64,000 nucleotides of DNA. It comes from Diadema setosum (taxonomy: Eukaryota > Echinodermata > Echinoidea > Diadematoida > Diadematidae). The DNA is taken from contig NC_092705.1 in the NCBI RefSeq assembly GCF_964275005.1, positions 23,011,980 to 23,075,979 of the forward strand, read 5' to 3'. The notes beneath the pieces are model-generated. The model made no database searches. It saw nothing but the letters and a program-made list of their open reading frames with translations, and had not been told where the DNA came from. This document shows positions 41,346 to 54,200 of this stretch, piece by piece. Both the position numbers and the translations under genes were made by a program. Numbering within the stretch: position 1 is the first letter of the stretch; every line of letters begins with the position of its first letter.

Positions 41346-41945
41346 GTATAGTTATCCGGCCTCCATTTATCCGGATCTCTCTATTATACGGACGCAATCT
41401 CGCCGTGATTTTTTTTTAAATAATTAGGAAAGAGGAAAGAGGGCCATCTTCCTCGTCAAGCTTAGCTTATGATGATGGTCCCCTGCATTTCATTTTTATC
41501 ATTTCCTATTGCTTCCTTTCATATATGATATTCGTTCTTGAAAAAAAAAAATGTATGTAAGATCCAAACGTTACGAATATTAGCTGTGTAAATGACTATG
41601 TAAGTATTTTGTTGATTTGTGGATTTGTATTGATTTTGAAATGCAGAAATAAAAACTGAACTGAACTGAACTGAACTCCTTGAGAACTCCTACACAAACA
41701 CACATGAATTACATATTACTTCCAACATTAACATACACCTCTATTTTGGGGTCTGGTTACTGAGTGTAACAATGAAAAGGTTGCAGTATACACATTACTA
41801 CATGTGGTACTACAATGGGCTACATCAGTACATGTGTATGTATATGTACATGTATAAAGCACTGATTCTCCCGTATCCGGCCAAATCCCTTATCCGGATG
41901 AGCCCCGGTCCCGACTTGTCCGGATACGAGAGGTTCAACTGTATA
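41346..41945. mobile_element. Pogo/Tigger-like element split by a retroelement 3' end
   Basis: Left TATAGTTATCCGGCCTCC and ATTTATCCGGATCTC; right CTTATCCGGATGAGCCCCGG and TCCGGATACGAGAGGTTCAA then CTGTATAG. The ends are inverted repeats of the CAGTTGAACCTCTCGTATCC type known from Tc/mariner-pogo elements. 41462-41680 is a separate insertion inside it. Confidence 0.65.
41462..41680 (+). mobile_element. Retroelement 3' end with (TGAAC)n tail, copy 2
   Basis: Near-identical to 16256-16470 on the opposite strand, ending AAATGCAGAAATAAAAACTG and four ACTGA/TGAAC repeats. High identity suggests recent retroposition. Confidence 0.75.
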
Positions 41946-43108
41946 GTATCCTAAAACATCATACCATATAAAAGTTTCGCAATAAAGTCTAAAATATGAT
42001 TTGAGATATCACTATTTTTTCTCACTAAACCATAACTGCAGACGTTTTTCTTTTCTAGGTTTTATTTTATTATAACTGTTTACTGATTATCTAACAATAT
42101 TAAACATTAGTTATACTGATTAACATTTGTACATTGGTTGTTTCTATCCTTAACTCACATTTTAGAACTACTCGTATTTTGAAGCACTAACTCTGGGTTT
42201 TTTGTTTCATCTAATACCCAAAATGTTACCGGTACGTGAAAGAAATTACGCAAAGGAATTGGGAAGCATTCAATTGAAGTTTGACAGAAATAGGACAGCC
42301 CCCAATATAACCAGCACAATAATAAAAGATATTAATTTCCAAAGTTTGCAATCTTCTCTCTATAGAAAGTCTAAAAGAATAGGTAATGTCACAGTAGTAT
42401 AGAGTCATACGAATGAGATATAAGGGGAATTTCAAAGAAATTTATTTTTCTAATGCTGCAATCAAGAAAACCTCGCTCTCTATGATTGAAGAATGATTAT
42501 GCCATGTGCGCCTCAACAAATTAGCCAGTCGATAAATAACGTAGCTTTACTGATAGTAGCGGTGAAAAAGTTTGACTGTTATTTCGGTTAGAACGTCATT
42601 AAAATGCCAATTTCGATCAGCAAATGCATGTACACGGCTCCCGTGTCATATCTTGGAAGCTAGAGGTATTTCATTCTCTGCCAACGTGAATACTGGTGAA
42701 TCATACAGTCCTTATACGCCGGTTAAGACACGTGACTAAGTACTGTACACGGTGGTTCGGCGGTAGGTCCACTTCCTGAGAAATTGTCAACCCGCTCGCG
42801 CTCTGTGCACAGGCATGCCCCAGGTCTGTGTCCATGGATGTCAAAATATGACGCGATATTATTTTGTCTATCTCTTGTCATTCCGAGATGGATCTCTATA
42901 AAAGTTCGGAGTTTATCACCCTCATGTGAACGACAGCAAATTGCCCACCAAGGACCCCAAGAAATCCGTTCCCAATTTTCGCATTCTTCATCCCCCTCTT
43001 TTGAGTGGCACATAATTACCAAGTCCCCCGACCTGCATGCCGTTGGTAACTCATATGATCATTCAAGTTCTGTCAGTGTCGCCCCATAATGAGGGTAAAT
43101 CTTGATTA
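41946..43108. other. Intergenic, no gene seen
   Basis: AT-rich and unique-looking. The 99- and 101-codon overlapping frames at 42723-43089 are opposite-strand chance frames with no recognised domain. Confidence 0.4.
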
Positions 43109-43675
43109 TTAAAGGACAAGTCCACCTTCATATACATGGGGATTGAGTGGATGCAGCAATATATCAGTGAAAGTTTGGGGAAAATTAGTCAATCCGTTCA
43201 AAAGTTACGAATTTTTAAAGTATTATTTTGCATAGTCACTGCTGGATGAGAAGACTACTACGGTGTATGATGCCACCTGCGTAGAACGATATAATGAAAA
43301 TGAAGAGAATTTCACAAAATGTTATTTTTTTAAAGTGCACATTTCCCCCAACATCGTCACTGACATATATTATGTTAAGTGTAATTACATGTATTCCCCC
43401 TGCCTTCTGAGAGAGGCGAGTCAAGCGTTCTTCTATTGCGAGAAAAATGAAAATATGTGTGATTTTCTTTATAATTATTTTCTTTATATAGTTCTACACA
43501 TGCGGCATCACAAGCTGTACAGTAGTCTTCTCATCCAGCAGTGACTGAGCAGAAATTCATAACTTTTGAATGGATCGTCCGATTTTCCTCAAACTCTCAT
43601 TGATGTGTTCCACAAATATTGCTATATTCAATTGCACTCAATCCACATGTCTATGAAGGTGGACTTGTCTTTTAA
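43109..43675. mobile_element. Complete TTAA-ended foldback element, family P-related
   Basis: Starts TTAAAGGACAAGTCCACCTT and ends AAGGTGGACTTGTCTTTTAA; the halves are complementary along most of their length. Shared blocks with 29276-30062 include ATTCATAACTTTTGAATGGA and GTCCGATTTTCCTCAAACT. Non-coding. Confidence 0.9.
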
Positions 43676-44559
43676 AGTGACATTCCGTTTAAAAAGAACT
43701 CGTCCTTCTTCACCTGATCAGAGGCACATACACATTACCGTTATACACAAGGGGAAACGGATGACATTTTTTTAAGGAGAGAACCCGTTCTCTCAGGGTT
43801 ATTGGTTCCGTTGTTCCCGTCTGCGCCGATCTTGCACGCGATAACTCTAGGTAAAGTTTTGGGAGTAAACAGTCGCAAAGTTCAGCGGTGTTGACAAGGC
43901 ATGACTTCATTACATGTGCGCTTGAACATTCGGGACCAGTAGGAGGGAATGGTTGGTGATGTTTGCAACAAAAAAAAAGTAAATTGTCTGTTTGTTTGTT
44001 TTTATTTCTGCATTTTTGTTTTCAAATCACTGCATATAACAAGAGAATACGTATAGGCCGACATTTTGAAAATAACATTACACGACGCATAGGCGTAGCG
44101 TACTGTCTTACAAATCAATTCAAAATACATGATACATACATTATGAGCATAACAGTTGGCATTGAGGTGGTTTGTGTAAAGAACAAAGTCGGCAGGGCTA
44201 ACAACCAGTGACAATGATTAGATGGGAAGGAATCGTAGTTAGTGAATTATTAATCCAAAACAAGTAGTGTTATCTTCTTGGTGCGAAGCAGCGGGAGTAT
44301 CGTGAAACGATGATTCCATAATACAAGTCATGCAATAATTATACAGTCATGTAAGTGCGGGGCAGCGGAACCGGGGGAGGACACACACTTTTCGCTTTAC
44401 AAATTCATTCCCCTCATAAAGAATTCTACCAATTAACCCATGCACTCCAAGGGTTCAGCAGAGAGATTCTTCCCGTCAAAGCGGGGAGGGCGTAGGAGGG
44501 GGGGGGGGGGGGCAACTACTGGCCCTTAAAATCCCCTAAACATCCACACACACTGAAAA
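43676..44559. other. Intergenic, possible retroelement tail
   Basis: A GTTTGTTTTTATTTCTGCAT segment near 43991 resembles a minus-strand retroelement 3' end. A G17 run sits at about 44497-44512. No gene is seen. Confidence 0.4.
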
Positions 44560-44701
44560 TGTTCCGCGGCCCCTAAAGTGATTTCTATTTAACTATTGTT
44601 GTTTATTCTATTCAATTCCCATGCATTATTTCCCTCGATGATAGTAGATTACAGAGTATGTTACTGAGAAAAACATAAATAAACTTGAACTTGAACTTGA
44701 A
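44560..44701 (+). mobile_element. Retroelement 3' end with (ACTTGA)n tail
   Basis: AAACATAAATAAACTTGAAC with three TTGAAC units at 44681-44701 follows an AT-rich body. This is a typical short-repeat tail of a SINE or LINE. The 5' limit is uncertain. Confidence 0.5.
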
Positions 44702-44715
44702 GTATGATATGTATG

Positions 44716-44718
44716 TAT

Positions 44719-44765
<47 letters not shown>
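44716..44765. repeat. (TG)n microsatellite
   Basis: About 22 TG units, lying just downstream of the (ACTTGA)n tail. Confidence 0.95.
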
Positions 44766-44767
<2 letters not shown>

Positions 44768-45587
44768 AGTATGTATCAGTCTCATTCCTGCAGCAAAATC
44801 AGGGGATAATCATAAATCTCTGTGTTTCGATAACATTGTCTCAGAGATTTTACACATCAGATATTGCCCTATGCTTTAAGTCCGTCATTGTTTTAGTATC
44901 TTTTTGTCGTTCACAATATGAAAGCCATATCCGAGTACGTCAATTAGATCAGACAATACACAGTCATATCTATAGGCAGTGCAGGATGTTACTGTTTCTC
45001 TTTGTTTGTTTATTTACTTTTCTAAAGTTAATCTACATAAGAAGAGCAACAATAAAGAATGAGAGCAACAATGAGAAAATTTGGCAATAACATTAAGTCA
45101 CGTATTGAATATTGCACATTGTCCTTTATCAAATCGTTATAGCTGATACACACATTCACAAAACAAAATGGGAAATAATCATTAAGAAAAAGGGGGTACA
45201 TGTATTTGAAAGACTTGTGAATGCCGCGCTACTTGCAGACTTGAGGAGAAAATGCCGCCAACTATTATTAAGTATAATGAGTGCGTGCGCGCACACACAC
45301 TCACACACATCTCCACACACACACACATCCCCACCGACACACAGTCATCAGCACAGCATGCTGAGATCCGCAAAAAAAAAAAAAGTCACGTAGTTGGTGC
45401 GAAGAGTGATAAAAATTAGCGACAGCAAACGGATGGAGGGTAAAAAGGTCGGGACGGAAGGGTGTTGAAGGAGGCTGGAAGGGGACGGGGAGAAGAGAAA
45501 AGGGTACTAGTAGGCCCTATATGGGACGGGGGTGCGAGGATGGCTTGATGAACAATTTCGAGCTTATCAAATCTCTTTGGGCATAAC
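44766..45587. other. Intergenic with (CA)n tract
   Basis: (CA)n-rich at 45290-45350 and an A12 run at 45371. Short frames near 44836-45393 cross these; no gene is recognised. Confidence 0.45.
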
Positions 45588-45890
45588 ACACGGCCGGCCG
45601 GCGCCACGTTTTTAAAAATGGGGGGGGGGGCACTTCCGGTTTTCATGAGCTAACAAGAGAAAAAACAAGCTAACAAATAAAAAAAATAAAAAAATAAAAA
45701 AAGGTTTTCAGCTCAAACACAAGGGCTCTATTGCGCTCAATGGTGTCTTTCATATTTTTTTTTTCTAGTGCCACTTCCAGGGTAAACATAAAAAATTTGG
45801 GGCCCAAAGTGGTGACACCCTATGAATTCTTACGTACGGATGCAAAAAAAAAGTGGGGGCCAAGCCCCACCCCGCCGCCCCTGTGACAAA
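45588..45890 (+). mobile_element. GGCCGGCGCCAC repeat element, family Q, copy 2
   Basis: GGCCGGCCGGCGCCACGTTT, a G-run, CACTTCCGGTTTTCATGAGC, an A-rich tract, TAGTGCCACTTCCAGGGT, GGGGCCCAAAGTGGTGACAC and CCCCACCCCGCCGCCCCTGT follow the block order of 32490-32860. Confidence 0.65.
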
Positions 45891-47149
45891 CCAATATCCT
45901 AATCCTTGCATTCACTACAGAAAGATCAAAGAGGAAGAATGAAAAGAAGGAGAAGAAGAAAAGGAGAAGGATGAAAAAGAGAAGATGATGATGACGTAAA
46001 AAAAATGAAGGAGGAGAAGGAGAAGAAAATAAAAAGAAGAGAAACAATGATAATGAAAAAAAAGGAGCCTGAAGCAGCTGAAGCAGAAGTATCAGATGCA
46101 GAGAAGAAGGCCTTGGAGAAGATGTCGCAAAGAAGGAAGAGGCGGTAGACGTGAACAAAAAACATTTTTGTATAGGAGGAATGATTGTTGGGAAGGGAAA
46201 TTGATGGAAAAAAAAGAAAATGGCAAAGAAATGGAGAATAGATTTGGAAACATTGTAAGCACAGTGAGTGTAACTTCGAAAAGAAGCAGAGTGGAAACTA
46301 AAATAATAATGATACTAAAGTCCAACAGGGAAGCATGACATGTATGAGTGGAAGAAAGAAGAAATTGTGAGGAAGGGATGTGGAAGAGAAGTGAGAAAAG
46401 AGAAGAGAGAAGATGAAAGGACATTAAAGAAATGAAAAGGGAGTAATTCGTCTAAATGACCACAAGAAGCAGAAGAAAAAGAAAAGAAGAAAAGAAACCT
46501 AGCGTAATTTTGTGCAGCTGCTCGAAAAGATGAATCAAACGTAGGTGGCGTAATTCCTGAACTCAACGCAACCCAACATTCATCTACTGTCAGTGACTGT
46601 ATTCAACAATTAGGGAGGCATCCCACCTCCAGTAATATTCTCCGGCCGGCCTGATCCAACAGTCGAGCTTTCACTGAATTTTTCAAGGATGTAAATATGG
46701 CGGGGGGGGGGGGGGGGGATTCATTGCAGATAGTAATGTGCTACATCGTGAGAAGTTACCCAAACTTATAATGTTGTTTCATTCTGCATAATTCGATTCG
46801 TTGATCTACTTCTATGTTTGTTTGTGTTTTTTTTTTTTTGTCTTCATACAAAAAGTAACACAACATAATAAGATTCAGGATGTAGGCCCTATTTTTCTTT
46901 CAATTAGTGAATATTATTACCATTACGCACGTTCATCATCTGAAGCCTCTATTCTGTAGCTTCATTTCTATTGTAGTTATATAACCTTATTTATAGCATC
47001 ACTATCTTTACCATATTTTTCTCATGTTATACATTCAATACTATTTCATTTGAAAAAAAAAAAAATCACATTCTCGCCATAATTATGAAATCTAGGGGCT
47101 TCTGTACACTCCCCTGCCTGTTTTGTCGATGTTGTTGTCCAGTGTTGTA
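45891..47149. other. Intergenic, purine-rich then AT-rich
   Basis: 45925-46510 is GAAG/GGAA-rich low complexity. Overlapping Ser/Phe/Leu-rich minus-strand frames there are composition artefacts. A G18 run sits at 46701-46718. No gene is recognised. Confidence 0.5.
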
Positions 47150-47317
47150 CAGTGGCGGATCCAAGCGGGGCACACCGGGCGCGCAACCCCCCCCCCCCCT
47201 TTATTTTTTGTTAAAACAAAATATATAAAAGCAAAAATGGGGGGGGGGGCGTGCCCCCTTTTAATTTTGTAACTTAGGCGCCTCCCCTTTATGAAATTTC
47301 TGGATCCGCCCCTACTG
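47150..47317 (-). mobile_element. CAGTGGCGGATCC-type MITE (hAT-like ends)
   Basis: CAGTGGCGGATCCAAGCGGG at the left and TCTGGATCCGCCCCTACTG at the right. C-run, T/A core, G-run and GCGCCTCCCCTTTATGAAAT lie inside. Same orientation as 5789-5960. Confidence 0.85.
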
Positions 47318-48245
47318 TGTCTATTTTGATTTGTTACTTGTTGCCGTTTTAGATTCGTGCCTGCGGGTAGGCCTACAACTATAACTTGTTGCCTGATTTG
47401 ACAATGCATGACCTGTGAGTTCATGCCGTCCTTACAGCTGCATGCATTCAAACTTTGTATTTTTTTTTTTTCAGACAGGGGCCTATAAAGCTTATTGCAG
47501 GCAATCCCGGTTTTCTGTTAGAAGTATAAAGTCTATGTACTGTTGAATAAACCCTGTAGGGCTCACAGAATCGTTAAATGTACCACTAAATAAAAGAAGA
47601 AAAAATTAATCAAAAATCAAAATGCAGTTTGGCATTAAACTGAATAGCTGCAGATATTGAGTATGAATTCCTCTACAAACTGCACTGAGTTGGAAGATGA
47701 AAGCTTTTCTCATGGAATATAGAAGGGACTATTGATTGGGTGCATGTACAGAAAATAGGCCTATGTGATTTTGGGAGTAATAAGAACTCGTAGTCTGGCT
47801 TTGCTAACAATTGGACATAGTTTCAACTGAAGAACCCCCCCCCCCCCCCCTTGGAAATTGGATGGATGAAAGGGTATATCTCACTTTTTTTTCAGGTTAG
47901 TGAAAATGAAACACCTCATTTCTCGCAGCTATTTTACAGATTTTTTTGAATTTTGAATTTTGAATGTTAACACACGTCTCTATGGGGAAATATTTACCCG
48001 TGTGAGCCCTGTAGTTTTAACCATAGAGATTTGGGAGGAGAAAAAATCTCTTTGATAGTTAGTGACAGCTTTTAAATCACTATGGTGTAAAACACTCTCT
48101 GAGTGATACACGCCATTAAAACTAAAACAACAACAAAAACAGCTTAGTCTAAAAATTGCGGAGCGCCAGCTATCAGCGATTTAATGTGCAGTGTGTCCTG
48201 ACAAGAGAGTTCCTGAAACAAAAATAGTAAGAGTAGACATCGAAA
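47318..48245. promoter_or_regulatory. CSN6 upstream region, probable promoter and 5' UTR
   Basis: The 930 bases before the CSN6 start hold a poly-C run (47837-47851) and AT-rich sequence. The last 100 bases are more balanced (GCGGAGCGCCAGC at about 48158) and are likely 5' UTR. No TATA box at a convincing distance is seen, as expected for a housekeeping gene. Promoter placement is an inference from position. Confidence 0.35.
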
Positions 48246-51200
48246 ATGGCATCGCAAATGGAGGTAGAAGGCGCTTCTGCGTCTACTCAGCAGTCTGTGA
48301 TGGCCTCCAGTGGGACATCTGGAAGTGTTGCTGTTGCTCTCCATCCTTTGGTTGTAATGAACATTTCAGAGCACTGGACAAGGATCCGAGCACAAGAAGG
48401 AAAACCGACGCAAGGTATTAGTTCTGTAGTGTAATGTAGCCCCATATATTCACTTTCGTGTAACTTGTCTGAAATCGGGACGGACGAGTGCGTATGACAC
48501 AACCCTTTGATAGATTAGCATTGTTTGTATTCAGTGCCAGTATGAAATCGTGACCCACGCAATGCAAATGTCTACCAATCCTTGGTGAATCATCTCTTTT
48601 GATTCCAAAACTACTGGTCTTTAAATTGACTCTTGAGTCTTGAGTCTTGTCTCTTTATAGATTCTGTTACAAATTTAGTCTTGAAATTTAGCTCTTATTA
48701 ACCAGGAAAAACAAGTAAGATCAATAGAAAACATCTACAAATTCAATATTGTATCATGTTTGTTTCATCTTTATCATGCATGCAACGTGGATGTGGACAT
48801 TGGGATGATGGTACGGAAGTCTGTAGACGACTGACTTGAGGTTCAGTAATGCTCTTTTGTTGAGGGAAAATTATCATGACATTGAACAACATAAAATAGA
48901 AAATGACCACTAATCATAAGTATTTATGATGTCATGTTTGCTGTTAGCAGAGTGTAGGATATCTAGGCAAAATCTAATATGATAATCCTACTCTTCAAAA
49001 GAAAAATTGCAATTTAGGATAGATTTTTAGTCTTTTCAGCCAAGTTATTTATTGTGGTAAACTTTTCATTGTTTCCCAGTTCTTGGAGCATTGATTGGCA
49101 AACAAGAAGGAAGAAACATTGAGATTCTAAACTCTTTTGAGTTGCTGTTTGATGTCATCGAGGGAGACATCATTGTTGACCGGGAATACTACAACACCAA
49201 GGAGGAGCAATGTAAGTGTCTCTAGGAGTCTTAAGTTACCCTTTTTATAGGCAGAAAAATCTGTTTTGGAAGAGTTTTATAATTTTTGTTAGTTTGTTTA
49301 CTCTGATGAATCTCAGTATACAAAAAGAACCTTCCCATAGTCACTGAAGTGGGGGGATCTTGACCGAGGGTAAACCAAATAAAGGGTGGGATGCCTCACC
49401 CTCCTCCAGTTTACGGCTGATTCACAGTCCTGGATCGATGAATTTTAACTCACATTTTATGATGAAATTGAAATAATCCCTGAATACAGTGCACTCACCA
49501 GCTTTATGTAATATCAACACACAGTGACCAGCTCATTAACAAGTTTGCTTTTACTGAATATGTATGAAATGCCTCATGACATGTATGGTATTGGCACATG
49601 AAGGTTGCATTAAAAATTCTAAATAATGTAATGAAGATTTCACCAAATGTGGATGGATTATAAACAGACACATGCCGTCTTCCAATATTTGCTTGAATGG
49701 AGGTGTTTTTATAAGCTGTCAGGAGGCATAATTTTCTTAAATATCAAATGTACATGTACTCCCTAGAGGTGCCACAACACATTACTGTTTCTCTTCACCT
49801 CGATTTCTGTTTGTATCACAGTCAAGCAAGTGTTCAAAGATCTTGAGTTTCTTGGGTGGTACACCACAGGAGGAGCCCCAAATGAAGCAGATATCAAGGT
49901 TCACAAACAGGTAAGTCATACTACAATTTAGTAGATATACTTGTGATGAAATACTTCAATTTCACTAAGTGTGGTCAAGGCAGCTGGAAGGGTTTGGTCA
50001 GAAATTTTGGAGTGATGGTACAAAATTTTCAAGAACTCAAGATGACTGCATATCATTTGTAGATGGCAACATTCCTGATTAGGGTACTAAATTAATATTA
50101 TCTGAAGTATGTGTGCAGAGCTGTCAAATGATATTTTTGTGGAGAAGTTCAAATAAAGAACTCTCTTGTGCTGAACAAAGCAACTTAATTTTGATTATAT
50201 GTTTTTAGGTTTGGGATTTTCCTTTGAATTTTCTGACTTCATCCACTCACTCAAGCTTAAACAAAAAAATATGAAAAAGGGGAAACCAACCCATTCCCTC
50301 CATAAAAAAAAAAGTGTACACTGTGGGGGAATTGTGCACATAAATTTATTACAGTGTTTACGTTGTATATGAAAAAGAGAATTGAAGACATGGCCATCTT
50401 CAAATCATGCTATTATTTCAAGTAGTCATTTGTTCGTTGGTACCTTTAAAAACCTAACCAAGTTCCAACAAATTTGTGCAGTTCAAATAAACTCAGCCAT
50501 TGGATATATATTCCAAATGATGGTCTACAGTTTCTTCATGAAGTTGTTCAGACAATTTTGTACGAATATTCTTAGAAAATAGACAATTATGTTTGTCAGA
50601 AAATGTTTTCATTGTCAACACTTTTCCATGGTTCTTCGACAGGGATATAATATGAGCAGGACGAACACCTGATATTCATTAGCAATTTTATGAAAGAAAG
50701 CATAGCTTCTGTTAACTCATCTTCTCTCTGTTGCAATGCCATTGTTATCTCTGTATCAATGTCTTCCCCACAGATCTGTGAAATCAATGAAAGTCCAATC
50801 TTCTTGAAGCTGAATCCTCTATCAAGACAAGCAGATGTAAGCTTACAAACATAAACACTTACATATTTTGCACGGACGTGCCAGTATAATTGCAATTTTT
50901 ACAGAATGTAGACAGTGGGTATAATCAGTTGCTCTCCACAAGTCACTGGGAGTTTTGGCTTGTTACAAACGATGCTTTCTGTCAGTGGTGGGCCAGCAGT
51001 GTAATGCAACACCATCCCACTAGTTCAAAAGGAAAAAAAAAAAAAAAGGAAAATAACAGTGCTCAAATGCTGGATCTATTTTGCTTTGAGACATACATGT
51101 ACTTGGTCCAAACCCACACAGAATTCACCTCTGCTGCGAAAGATGCAGCTCTTCAAGCATCCTTTTGCTTGTAAAACCCAACTTCTGAAACCACTTATGC

Positions 51201-54200
51201 AATGTTCGAACCATAAATGCATGACAGCCAACCTCAAATGGAAAACAAGAGACCTTCCAACCATTGTCTGAGCACTCTGCTTCCAGCTCAAGATACCTTG
51301 TAAGCTTGCGCTCAAAGGTATCTAGTCATTTATTGTTCTCCCATGGTACGGTCAGCTCTCCAGAAATCACTTGTACTTGACGGAGTCATCAGCCCTCAAA
51401 ACTCTATCTGAACACAGATACTGCTGTGAGCACCACATTACTGGGATGATATAAACAATTGAAAAAAAGGCATTTTGGTAGGAAAATGAGTTTGTAAGGA
51501 AAATAAGTTTGTAAGAAAAATATTAATGAGTTTGTAAGGAAAATATCTTCAGTCTTACATTCTTCTTGCACTATCATGAAAGTGCTTACATACATACGTG
51601 TACATATGTACAGAACTGATGCTGTCTACTGTTCTGTCTGCAGCTTCCAGTCACGATGTATGAGTCTGTGATTGATCTGATACAAGGCGTGGCCACCATG
51701 CTCTTTGTGGAGCTCAACTTCACGCTGGCTACGGAGGAAGCTGAGCGGATTGGGGTGGATCACGTCGCCAGGGTAACCAACAGCGAGACTATGGAAAGTT
51801 CCATGGGTAAGAATCACTTTGAACCTCAAAGGGTTCACGACTTTGTTTGCTTCCGTTGATTTTTTTAAAGGAAATATTCTTTTGTAGTGAACTTTGTGTG
51901 CACAGTTTCATATAGTCCACAATCTTTGTTTTTATTTATTTATTTATTAATTTATTTTTGTCGAGGAGTGCCTTGATAGAGTTGATAGCTTGGAATTTTC
52001 ATAATTATTTTTAGAAGAGAAAAGAAATTGAATTTGGCCTGTTGTGAGGGAAAACCTGTTGTGTTATAAGATAAGCCATCTGACTAGACTTATAGTTGTA
52101 TGAAAAAGTCATTGGACTAGTTGCACTTTTTGAGTTATATACTGTAATAGTAATTCCAAAAACCAAGGAAGTTTATAATGCTATGCTGTATTTCACCATC
52201 ATAATTTCGACTACTTGTTGTTAGCATTTCATAAAGTACAATTTATTGTACAATGATGTGAAAATATAATTTGTTTTTCATAAGAGCACTTGTATATTCA
52301 TAAATATTTATCTGTTTCATTTACAGGATTTACAAAAATCCATGTGTGCTAAATTTCTAATTGATTCTCAAAATTGGCAGCACGTTCTCGTAAGATTACA
52401 ATTTTTATGTTTCTCACTATGATTGGCAGGTTTCTTCCACAAAATTTCTAAATTCATGCAAATAGTAATTAATGTATCCACTCTCATTACCTCCGCCAAG
52501 GGAGGAGGTTATGTTTTCGTTACCGTTGGTTTGTGTGTGTGTTCGTTAGTTAGTTTGTCTGTGTGCAAAATAACTCAAAAAGTAGTTAAAGGATTGGGAT
52601 GAAACTTGCAGGAATGGTTGAGAATGACACAAGTACCAAACGATTAACTTTTGGTAGTGATCCGAGAATTTGGGGGGAATTTATGAAGGATTTTTGATAT
52701 TTTGGCAGGTAGGGTCAATGAACTTGGGAGTTCAGGCTGCGCGTATTTGAGGTTTGTATGCGCGCACTAAAGTGCGTGCTCTAGTTTCTGCTAGGGCGAG
52801 GTGCGCCGTGCAGCTGAGGGTTTATGACGTAACAATTAAAGGCTTCTACTAGTATATTGGGAAATTGGGCGACTTTCAGCACACTATAAACACTTTCAGC
52901 ATGCTATAAGTACGTAGGCCTATGGGTGGAAATCACTGATATCTCTATGGAAGAACAAGATCAGTGATGGAAATGAGCTGCATGCTTGGCGGAGGTCTGC
53001 GCTCTCAGAGTGCTTCTCTAGTTTAATAATGTTTCCAGTGTAAGACAAGCACTGCCCCCCCAAGGAAAAACGCAGTATCTACATCCAGCTCCATTTCTCA
53101 ACAACCGAGATATTCACCATTTTATGTTTTTGCCAAAGCCCCTGGAAAATATACTCTTTTGAAAAATTCCTTCATTGTGGAATTTTAGTCTATCTAGCTA
53201 CCAATTTTCCTGGAAAATATCATTTTGTGATTTTGTTTTGTTTTTAAGTTATTAATGAAAATGTAGATACTTTGGGGAAACCCCATGCAATTGACTGATT
53301 TCCCCAAGGAAAAACGCAGTATCTACAATGGAACGTATTTCCCCAAGGAAAAACGCAGTATCTACAGCGGAATGACTGCCATAATTATGTATGCATGTAG
53401 ACAGTTCTATACATCATTGTACAAGTATTCATGATGCACCATCCTCAACCTCTGGCCCTGGGGGATGCATCCTCCATCCCCCATTTATGCCCTGATTACA
53501 GAGGTGGCTTCATAACAATAGCATTAACAAATAACAGATCGTTCTTGGAACGTTTTGCTTACATTCCCAGACCGATCTTGCTGTAAACGTTACGCGTTTA
53601 TAAGTATGAAGCTTGCCAGGGCTGTAATGTGATATGGCCTAGCCGCTAACTAATGTTAGCATCTAGGATACTAGATCTAGATCTGTACAGTCTAGGCTAG
53701 AGTCTGTCTAGACCAAAATAAATCTAATTCGGATGTCTGGACCTAGATCGATCTAGACTACTTCTAGTTTTTATATCGTTTATTCTAGGCTGGCTACGTA
53801 GCAGGCTACACGAGTCTACAGCCTCAGGCTATGCACGATACTCATAGAAAAAAAAAATAGCCTAACGTTAGAACTGCAGAAGGTTTAGTCTAAGCCCTTA
53901 GATTACCGGTCTAGGCCCCTACCTATTTTTCACATAATCTATTTTCCACTAGATCGCTGTCTATGTAATTTTAAGACAGTATGGTATGGAGTAGACTTCA
54001 CTAGCGGTGTTAGATTTTGAGGATTCTGAGTGGTTAAGTTTTAGTCTTAGACTTCTTTCTTAGTTTTATAAACAGGCCTGCCGTAGAGTAGGCCTATTTT
54101 AGTCCTACACTACATCTTTCTTTAGACTTTCGGAATACGGACCCTGAAAGTTCTGATTAACGTTAAGTCTAACGTTAGAAAAGAGACGCAAGACTCAAAC

